Positions 39,128 to 49,721 of a stretch of 64,000 nucleotides of DNA are shown here, piece after piece. A program made the position numbers and the translations under genes. The stretch's first letter is position 1. Each line of letters begins with the position of its first letter. The stretch covers positions 26,566,501 through 26,630,500 of the forward strand of contig NC_081412.1 of assembly GCF_030272615.1 (NCBI RefSeq), read 5' to 3'. The notes under the pieces were generated by a model. The model worked only from the letters and a program-made list of their open reading frames with translations, was not told the origin of the DNA and made no database searches. This stretch comes from Cryptomeria japonica. Its lineage: Eukaryota; Streptophyta; Pinopsida; Cupressales; Cupressaceae.

Positions 39128-39640
39128 TTAGCGCGTAAGAGCAACATCTTAGCACGTAAAACAGTTATTTTAGCGCATCCACAGAACAAAATAGCGCGTA
39201 CAACAAAGACAGTAGCGTTTCAACTGCAAAGCAAAACAGAGAGCAATCTTTTAGCGCGTGCAAAACATACTCTAGCGCGTCTCAGGAAAATATTAGCGCG
39301 TAGGTATCCAAAGTTAGCGCATTAACAGAAACAGATAGCGCTTAGAAGGCACAGTGTAGCGCGTCGTTTTCCCAAAAAACTTCACAGCAAATTTCAAACA
39401 GCCTGTTTTAGCGCGTGAAACAATCAGCTTAGTGCGTAGAAATCCTATTTTAGCGCATTAGCCAAAGCAGTCAGCGCGTGTGAAGCCCAGTCTAGCGCGT
39501 ACATCTTTCACAGTCACAAAACAAAATTTTCCAGAAATCAATCTGTTAGCGCGTAACCGAGGGCAGATTAGCGCGTGTGGAAATCATTTTAGCGCATCAG
39601 AAAAATTCAGTAGCGCATTAAACATCTGTTTTAGCGCGTG
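39128..39640 (+). repeat. TAGCGC 21-bp-period array 2 (gag-pol leader)
   Basis: Twenty-one units start at 39129, 39150, 39171, 39192, 39213; 39252, 39273, 39294, 39315, 39336, 39357; 39409, 39430, 39451, 39472, 39493; and 39547, 39569, 39590, 39611, 39632. Spacing is 21 bp (once 22), and gaps between blocks are 39, 52 and 54 bp. In the first two blocks the frame TTA-GCG-CGT is open and would give a heptad L-A-R/H-x-x-x-x, but later blocks change frame. Coding is therefore not supported for the whole array. Confidence 0.92.
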
Positions 39641-40559
39641 AAAAAAGGAAAAAAAAAACAGAGAGTTGGAAAAACCGAAAATTTTGAAAATTTCAAAAAT
39701 ATTTTAAAAATAGTTTTTCATCAAAACACATCTTTTATCAAACCAGAGTGACAAAAACAAGTCATTAAAACTATTTCTCAAAGTCAAATTTGTGTCAAGC
39801 AAAATTGTCAGCATCCGAAAACGAATCGAGCAATATAGGACGTTTTTCCTATCATAATCCGGAACATTTTCATCATTAAGTATCAATCAAATCCTTGAAA
39901 CATCTTACGGATTTTATCTCCAAAAAAAACACTTGTCTAAAAATTTCCAAATTGTCAAATCCAGTTTCCAAATAGGGAAACTTTTATCCATATCATTTGA
40001 CACGCTTTATCGTGAAGGGATATCTAAACCTTCATTCTGATAAAGTAAGATTTGAAATTTTCAAAAACAAGAATCAATTAAATCCAAACAAATAAAAGGA
40101 AATCATTGATCACATGACTAATCCCATTATTCAGAGAAGAAAGAACCTCTATCGTAACATCACGTTGAAGAAACAACAACCTAGCTTTTCCAAATTCATC
40201 AAAGCGAAACAAGTTTTTATACATCAATCGTCAACTCTTCAAATCTCATCGGGTATTTCTTCATCACATCAAACGTTATATCCAAAACAAATCCAGTGAA
40301 TTTGACAAAGAACCCCTGAAAACAAGAGCATACTGTCAAAAGTCTGCTTTTAATCAAAAGATAAACCGCGGAGGAAAGATCAATCCAGCATTCCTACCCG
40401 ACGAGTGCATCACATATAACACATCTCGACCAGAACCACCAACGCCAGACCAAAACATCAACGAGGACTTTGTACCTTTCGTCATTGAAAGCTTCTATTG
40501 AAATGCCTATCACTCGCTCTTAACGAAACAAACAAAGCGAGACACCCGCAGAATCAAGT
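39641..40559 (+). other. Gypsy leader upstream of gag
   Basis: AT-rich, ending at the ATG at 40560. A 61-codon open stretch (40,114-40,299) lies in another frame and has no known domain. Nothing else is recognised. Confidence 0.5.
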
Positions 40560-43500
40560 ATGAATCGCAGATTATCAAATCCTTTTGAAATTCCACCCGT
40601 AGAAGAACCTGAAATTACTGACGCACTTCTCCGGGAATGTCAAGAAAATCCTTCCTTCCAAAAACTTGTCGAAAAGCTCATGGAAAATGACAAAGAAAAA
40701 TATCTACTCATGCTTACAAGCAAAGGCGTCAAACTTCCTGAAGATTTCAACGCAAATGTCTTTCAAACTGGGTCTCAACAATATACATATCAAGAATGAC
40801 AACGAGAAGAAGAAACTCGCATACCTGAACAACATATTCCAAAGCAACATATACCAGAAATGTGAGTACCCGCGTTCGAAACCCCAGAACAACACATACC
40901 ATTTACTACACCTTTTCAGTTAAGAACAAATACGAGGGAAGAACTCTTCCCTCGGCAAGATAATGCGCCCTTGGTTGCTCTTACTCAACAAATGCAAATG
41001 TTGCAAAGACAAATGCACGATATGCAACAAGGGACAACAGTGCGGTACTCTATAAATGAAATCTGTCCTTATCCATTTGACCGAAGCTTAAACATGATAC
41101 CTTTTCCTCCAAACTCAGACATTCCCAAATTTGATAAATATGATGGGAAAGGTGATCCTCGGGATCATGTTCGGGAATTTTGCACCATGAGTCTTGAATT
41201 TGCTCATGATGACACCTATCTAATGAGGTTGTTCCCAAGAAGCCTGGGAGGACAAACAATGGAATGGTTATCCAAGATTACACCACCTATTAGATCATTT
41301 GACGAATTGGTTAACAAATTTATCACCCATTATTCTTACAACATCCAACATGCCATAACCATGCTAGATATTTGCAACACCAAACAAAAGAACAATGAAA
41401 CATTCATGTTATTCCTTCAACGTTGGCAACGCATGGTATCAAGATATCCTCGAGATATTCCTGAAAAAGAGAAAATGGAAATCTTCATTGATAACTTGAA
41501 TGGTGAAATGAGTTATAGACTCAAACTCCAATGCATCCCATCCTTTCACAAATTGATTGAAAATGGCATCCAAGTAGAGGAAGCTTGTGTCAAAAGGGGA
41601 ACACTCAAGTTCTACAAAGAAGGCACAAACTCATCAAACTACAATAACCAAAACAACACCAATCTAGACAAAACTCGATTTTGGACATGAAACAAAAACA
41701 AGGGCAACAATGAATCATATGATCCCAAATCTAAACAGCCAGTGCTTGCCTTATCAGGAAATACTCAAAATACTCAAAATCCTAAAAATGCTACTCCTAG
41801 TGCTAACACATATGCACCAAACAATGCTCAAGGACAACTCAATACCAATAACGCTAACGATAATCAAAACAAAAACCTGAATCCAGAGCCTAACAACAAT
41901 TCACGCACCAACACCCACAATTTCCAGAAACGTATCTTCACACCATTGGGCCAATCATTAGAGTCCGCATTCAGAGAACTATTGGCAAACAAGATTCTTT
42001 CTTTGCCTCCAATCAACAATTATGAACCCCCAATCAAACCACCTTGGTGAAATGATTCACACTAGTGTGATTTTCATCGCAACAAAGGTCATAAAACAAA
42101 CGAGTGCATGAGATTGAAACACATAATCCAAGACATGATTGATCGAGGTGACTTAACGGTGGACGGTCTCAAAACAAATCATGATCACAAAGCCTTCAAA
42201 GATCCTCTCCCAAATTACAACAAAGATGGAGCATCAACTTCAAATGATACACGCGGAGCTCGTATTAATCACATCTACAACAACACAATCAATCACATAT
42301 CAGCCGAAGACCATCAAATCAATGTTATAACTATTCGAGATAAACGTGATCATGAATCTGTCAATGTAACAACTCGGACTCAGAAATATGTCTTGAAGGG
42401 ACACACTGCACCTCCAACTACCACACCAAAGATCCAATACGACTTGGTTAACCAATTACGCAAGACTCCGGCTCAGATATCTATCTTGGAATTGTTGAAA
42501 CTATCTCCAAAACACAAAGACATATTGGAGCAAGCACTATTAGAAACAAATGTACCTCAAAATCTGGATACAGACAGATTCCAAGCTATGGTTGCCCACA
42601 TGACAGAATCTCATAACCTCACCTTCTCAGAGCATGATAATACTTCATTGAGTCATCCGCATAATACTCCTCTACATATTGAAGTCATTGTTTGCAAACA
42701 CCGTGTCAAAAGAGTCTTAATAGATGGAGGAGCCGGACTTAATATATGTACTTTAAAGCTTATCCGTGCACTAGGCTTCTCAGAAGAATCTATTGATCCT
42801 TGTAAAAAGATTACCATAAAAGCATATGATGATGAGGAAAGGTCCTCTAAAGGAACAGTGATATTGCCTATTCAAGTAGGACCAGTGCAAAAAGATACTA
42901 TATGTCAAGTTTTAGATATTGATCTCACCTACAATATCTTATTAGGCCGACCCTGGATACATGAAATGCAAGCAGTACCTTCTACATACCACCAGTGTGT
43001 CAAGTTTCCTTATGATGGACAGGAAATCTCCATGTCAGCTGATCACAATCCATTTCAACATTGCAATGCAATGGGGGCAGCCCAAGACAGTTTGGTTCCT
43101 TATAACAGAGAAAAGCAACGGTCTTCAACATCTGATCCACCAACAGCAAAATCCAACTCCTTATGGGGAGACTTCAAACAGAAAATGCAAATCAAAGACC
43201 AAGGCATGGGCGAATACTCTATGGAGCCTTTATGTTTGACCAGATTGCCAACGTCACCTAGATCGCATGGTTTACCTACTGTATCAACACATCTGGCAAC
43301 TCAACCCATAACTAAATTTGATGGTACCTTCATCCAATTAGGGACTCTAGCACATGAATCAGAAGATAAGGATGTTCTTAACTGGCTATACAAAGATGAA
43401 GAAGAAGCTAATAGAGTGGCCGCTCTAGACATTGTGCTACCAACACACATGTATGGAAAAGGCTACTTGATCATGAAACAAATGGGATATGACGGTAAAG

Positions 43501-46500
43501 GACCTATTGGGAAACGCCAAGAAGGAGTCACTGAACCTATAGATCTTCCTTCACAACCTAATAGAAATAAAGTAGGATTAGGTTCTAAATTCACTTTCCT
43601 ATTGAAAAGGCCACCACACACAAATGCAAAACCTCAATGGAAGGAAAAGAAGAAATACAAGGAAGAATCCTGGCAGGAAGCTCTCTTTGAATCAGCAGAA
43701 ACAATTCGTAAGGCACGAGAACGTCAAGATCAGAAGTTACATCAGGAAAAACTTCTAAGTCATAAGAAGGCCCTATCTGCAGCAGTAGCTCATATTCAAA
43801 CACCAATATCTCAAGAACAAATCAGGACATCTTCAAATACTGTTATTACTCCCCGAAGAAGCACAGTCTATGAACAAATCCAGCAAGTAGAAGATGGATC
43901 CGATACAGAATCAACACAAAATATCAAAATAGTATCCATCATCAAAGATTTGTTTTCACCGTACAACACCCCTGTTTACAGCACAGATAGAATCTGGGAT
44001 GATGCCTATGAAACAGATTCCAATGAATATGAATGGGGTACCTACTCCAATGCTACTACTGATATCCTGGATGATACTGATTCTATATCCCTTTCTCAGG
44101 AAGAACATAACGCAGAGGATAGACCTCTTGAATTTGGACCACAACATATCTATGACGCTCCGAAAAGTGAACAGAAACATTATGAACAAATCTATGTGGA
44201 AGATGATACCATCGAGGACCTCGACGCAATCCTAAATTTCTTTAAACCAAAAACCCAACACGATGAAAACTCTATCCTAACACTTACAGTAGCCAAACTT
44301 GATCCACCCAACGATTCTTTACCACTTGTCTTTCCTGACCTAATCGACTGGGACGAACCTGAAACAAGTGATATACCTATTTTCCCAGATGATGCATCTA
44401 TTGTCCATTACCTATGTACCGTAAATCCGGAAACAGGCTCTACCAGTGAACGGAATAATGATATCTATCAATCAGGGAATGCCAAGTCTCTCAGTCGCAA
44501 AAATAAATCAAATAATGAATCTAATGCTGAAAACCAGTCAATGGCAGCTATAGATCACAAAAAAGTAAAAATAAAGGACGCATCTGAGGGTGAAAACCTT
44601 TTTAAGGCACCTAACGATGGGAGACTTGACACTCTTCCTGAGCATTTTCATGAGCAATCACCCATATTGATTGAGCCCACTCAATCAATCAACATTGGTA
44701 CCATAGAAGCAGCCAGACACATTCACCTTGCAGAATCTTTGACAGAGGAGGAAAGATCGGCATTCATCATCTTCTTTAAAGGACAGCAAATTAACTTTGC
44801 CTGGTCATATGCTGACATGCTCGGAGTAGATCCACACCTAATCATGCATCACTTGTCCATCTCTGCAGGAGTCAAGCCAGTCAAGCAAAAGCTACGAAAG
44901 ATGAATCCGCAGGTCGCACTTATGGTCAAAACGGAATTAAAGAAATTATTAGATGTCGGATTCATCCGACCTATTGACTATGCAGAATGGATTTCTAACA
45001 TTGTTCCAGTATCAAAACTAGATGGTAGTATCAGAATATGTACTGACTTCAGAGATGTCAATAAAGCTTGCCCAAAGGATGACTTTCCTCTGCCAAGTAT
45101 TGATATAATTGTAGATCTCACAGCAGGCCATGCAATGCTCTCCTTAATGGACGGTTTCTCAGGCTATAATCAAATCAAAATAGCTCCTGAAGATCAAGAC
45201 AAAACAGCATTCACCTGTCCTTGGGGGACGTACTGTTGGAATGTCATGCCTTTTGGCTTAAAGAATGCAGGGGCCACTTATCAAAGAGCAATGACAACCA
45301 TATTCCATGATATGATGCACACATTTATGGAAGACTATGTAGATGATTTACTAGCAAAATCTTTCAAAAGAGCTGAACATCTTGGCATCCTAACAAAGAT
45401 CTTTGATCGGTTGCAAAAATTCCAAGTCCGACTCAACCCTAAGAAGTGTGTCTTCGGGGTTACATCAGGCAAGCTACTAGGTTATATCGTCTCAGCTAAA
45501 GGTATTGAAGTTGATCCAGCAAAGGTACAAGCCATCATGGATATGCCACCACCAAAGAATATCAGTCAACTTTGATCTCTCCAAGGACGGCTTCAATCAA
45601 TTAGGCGATTCAGTGCTCAGCTAGCAGATAAAAGTCTACCATTTAACCATTTGCTACACAAAAATGTACCCTTCAAATGGGAGGCTAAGTGTGAAGAATC
45701 TTTTTACCAAATTAAACAGTATCTGATGAATCCACCAGTTCTAGTACCACCAGTTGCTAGAAAGCCACTTATTCTATATATCTCAACAACAGATATTTCA
45801 CTGGGGGCACTATTGGCACAAGAAGACCAACAAGGAAAGGAACATGCCATATACTACATCAGTAGAACATTGAATGGCTATGAGCTTAACTATACATTTA
45901 TTGAAAAGGCTTGCCTAACAGTAGTCTTTGCATCTCAGAAATTCCGACATTACATGCTAGCACACACCATAAAGCTAGTTGCAAAAATTGATCCTCTCAA
46001 ATATCTACTCAGCAAAGCCACTCTTACAGGCCGATTGGCTAAATGGGTCATGATTCTCAGTGAATTCGACATCCAATACACAGAAAGACGAGCCATCAAA
46101 GGACAAGCAATTGCAGATCAATTGGCTGAAGCACCGCTACCAGGCAAACAAACCATGGAGGTTGAATTTCCAGACAGGGATGTACTCGCTCTTTCTACTA
46201 AACAATGGACCCTATACTTTGACGGATCCTATACTCAACATGGTTCAGGTGTCGGCATTCTGTTCATCACTTCTGAAGGACACACTATGCCAAAATCATA
46301 CAGACTTATGTTTCCATGCACAAATAATGTGGCTGAATATGAAGCACTGGTCATCGGCATCAAAATGGCTGTCAAATGGAAAATCACAGAGTTAAAAGTC
46401 TATGGAGACTCACAACTGGTCATTAATCAAATTAATAACAACTATCAGACAAAGGACGACAAGCTACTACCTTACAAACGAATGGTGGATGACTTCAAAC

Positions 46501-47957
46501 AGTATTTTGTGCACATCACCTTTGAGAAAATACCAAGGTTGAACAACAAAGCAGCCAATGCAATGGCTACAATCGCTTCGCTACTACAAATTCCTGAGCA
46601 ACAGAGTCGTTACGAGTTTCTGGTAGAGCAACTGTTCTCCCCCGCCTATGACCACTCTGAATCCCATGTTATCTATGCCTTGACTAGTTCCGATTCTCCA
46701 CTATATGGACCGATATACGACTATCTCAAGCATAATATCTTACCCATTGACCAATCCGGTAACCAAAAACATAACTTTATTCGACAAGCTGCCCGTTACA
46801 CCCTTACCGCTGATACTCTATATCGTCGAGGTCTCGATGGTACTCTTCTTCGTTGCCTTGATCGTAATGATTCCGATTCCGCTTTACACGAGCTTCACGA
46901 AGGTATTTGTGGCACACATTCAAGTGGCACTACTCTTGCTAAAAAGATTCTACGGATGGGATACTACTAGCCTACAATGGAGAAAGATTCATATCACTTT
47001 GCCAAGAAATGTCCTAAATGCCAGATCCATGGCAATCTGATACATGCACCAGCATAGGAACTGCAGCCCTTTACAACATCATGGCCCTTTTGTCAGTGGG
47101 GATTGGACCTGGTAGGCAAAATACATCCTTCATCTTCAAATGGACACAAGTTCATTATAACTGCAACAGAATACTTTACCAAATGGATTGAAGCAGTTCC
47201 CATGACCACAGTGACTGGGAAACAAATTGCCTCTTTTATCCTAAATTATATGATCTGCAGATATGGTATTCCAAGTTCAATCGTCACAGATAATGGACGA
47301 CCTTTCAAAAACCAAGATGTACAGGAACTATGTGAAAAATTCAAAATCCAACATCGGTTTTCTACACCATACTATCCACAAGGAAATGGTCAAGCAGAAG
47401 CATCTAACAAAACAATCCTAAAAATCCTCAAGAAAATAGTGAATGATGCAGGCAAAGATTGGCACGTACAACTCAATCCAGCACTTTGGGCCTATAGGAC
47501 CAGCATTCGCACACCTATAGGGGCAACACCATATTCATTGGTATATGGATCAGAGACTATTTTACCCTTGAAGGTAGAAATTCCATCTCTTAGAGTCTCT
47601 TTGAAAGGTTTGATCCCAGGTGAGGAGTATCGAGTTAACCGACTGCAAGAACTGGAACTATTAGATGAAAGACGCCAACATGCTTATACTCATCTCAAAG
47701 CATATCAGCAACGCATGTGCAGGAGCTACAATCATAAGGTCATTCCTCGTAACTTCAAGGTTGGTGATCTAGTCCTAAAAGAAAATCCAAGAAACCAGCA
47801 AGATAGAGAAAAGAAAGGGAAATTTGAACCTAACTGGTTGGGTCCCTATGTCATCATTTCAGTCTATGGATCAGGTGCCTATCAGCTAACAAATTCTGAA
47901 GGAGATGTGCTCGATGATCCAACTAACAACATTCATCTGAAGAAGTACTATACTTAA
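40560..47957 (+). pseudogene. Gypsy gag-pol polyprotein, one frame with seven stops
   Basis: All domains lie in a single frame of about 2,465 codons. The gag domain is near codons 155-320. A zinc knuckle (CDFHRNKGHKTNEC) is near 503. The protease motif (LIDGGAGLNICTL) is near 720. A G-patch-like segment (MGYDGKGPIGKR) is near 970. RT has YVDD at 45,336. The first RNase H follows near 1705, then a second, archaeal-type RNase H (YFDGSYTQHGSG) near 1885. The integrase has an HHCC finger and a D-D-E core (LDLVG, TDNG, GQAEASNK). No chromodomain was seen. Stops are TGA 40797, TGA 41688, TGA 42048, TAG 42063, TGA 45573, TAG 46968 and TAG 47055. Most are explained by one C-to-T or G-to-A change. No frameshift was found. 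In life the product would package, cleave, copy and integrate the element RNA. Confidence 0.93.
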
Positions 47958-49721
47958 GGTAGCCTAGTGCACGGAAAAAGCCAAAAACAAACAAAAAAAT
48001 CAAAAAAATCTAGAAAAAGCAAAAATACAATGTACAATAAAAACAAATGGTGAAAACCTGGTAAATAGGCGCCCTTGTGAAAGACCGGCTCCTTTATCTA
48101 TATCCATGCCATTTTATCCGTCAAAACACTCTCGGCCATCGCCCGACACTTAGCATATATCTATCCATGACATACTTAGCGTAGTTACTATCCTGAGTTA
48201 TTCATCTACCACATTCCACCATGGCTTGGAAATCACTGTACATAATCATATCCAGAAGAACACTCATCTAGGGGCATTAAACTGTTCAAACACTTGCAAA
48301 CATTCAAGATATTCCAACTATTGCAAAACTCAGACACAGGACATCCAACAAACACAACTACGCTTCATCACAAACAACCAAAACACAAACAATACACAAA
48401 AATCTCAAGGATGGATGATTTTCTGAAGTACTCAATGTTGCATTATCACATTAAAGTCTTGATTATTTTGCATTTTGAACTTTTTAAATAAATTGGAATC
48501 TTCTCCTTATCTCATCAAAAGCTTCAAAAGCCAGAGATCATAAGGAACTTCCAAAATTTTCTTAGTCTTCTGTTTGGGAGGCGATCACTTGTACTGTGTG
48601 AATATTTGCCTCGAGACGTGATCCATATCATTGAAGGCCTGATTCCAGTTCACGCATATAAATGATTTAATCTTGTATGTTTACGCAATACGCACTCAGG
48701 TCGTCCTGGTTCAATTATACCTTGACGCTTGTGCTATCTTGCAAAATTAACTATCATGTAAATTTTACTCAGGTCATTATGGTTTAATTATACCATTATG
48801 CTTGTATAAATTTTCAACATATCCAAAAATCAATAAATGCTCCATGATGATATTTACAAAGAAAGCAAATAAATGGTTATATCGGATGGCAAATACAGAA
48901 TGAGAGATACTCCAAAAAATAATTAGTTGCATATCATTTTACATGTAGTTGCATATCATTTTACATGTAGTTGCATATCATTTTACCATTAGTTGCATAT
49001 CATTTTATAAATTAGTCGCACATCATATCATTTTTACATCATTTTACATATAGCAGCTTATTAAATCATACATCTCATTTTCAAGATACATCTCACAGCA
49101 TATAAAAACATACATCCTGCATCACACATTGCATCATATATGAAAACATTACATCATCATATAAAAGGAAGTGGTACACATAAAAATTCATCCATAAAAC
49201 ACATCACATCGATAAAAAATGGTGCTCTGTATATATATCTCTCAAAAAATGATCAAAATCTACAAAATGTGTCAAAACTGTGTCCAGTACAAAGAATACA
49301 CTGCTCAAAATACAATAGAGACTATGTCTCTCAAGTGTGACTATCCCCTGATGGAGATGGTCTAGCTCTGGATGCACCTGCCCCTGGATCTCCAGGAGGA
49401 TCCTGCCTAGCTCCAGATACACTCGCCCCTGGATCTGCAGGAGGGTCCTGTCTCGCTGGCCCTCTCACTCCTCGGCTCTCAGATCGTGTCCCAACAGTTC
49501 GAGATCGATTCGATCTCGACTATGCAAAACTCGCTACAAGTCGCTCTCTAGGTATTGCATCCTCATAATGCCGCCTATAATACTCGACCTCCTGTACTCT
49601 CCATGTCAGCTCTCTCAGGGTGTCTCTCAATGGACCACCCGCCGCTGCTCTCTGTACACTCGCCAAGGCCTCCTCCGCTTGACCCCGCCGCTCTATCTCC
49701 GTATCTCTCTCAAACGGTCAA
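47958..49721 (+). other. Gypsy 3' region between pol and the antisense gene
   Basis: No sense ORF of a known family. It is AT-rich and includes a short tandem repeat (48,926-49,030). It probably serves as the 3' untranslated region for both converging transcripts. Confidence 0.5.
48926..49030. repeat. 22-bp tandem repeat
   Basis: Four to five copies of AGTTGCATATCATTTTACAT with small variants; the last one is degenerate (AGTCGCACATCATATC). Confidence 0.85.

Noticed and set aside
39014-39325. Heptad-repeat protein read from array 2 (L-A-R-x-x-x-x)
   Set aside because: Open only through the first two blocks; spacings of 52, 54 and 22 bp break the frame and there is a stop after the sixth unit of block 2.
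37499-39640. Idea that the TAGCGC arrays are a CRISPR-like array
   Set aside because: The conserved part is only 8-9 bp and the period is 21 bp; the setting is a plant retrotransposon leader with no cas genes.
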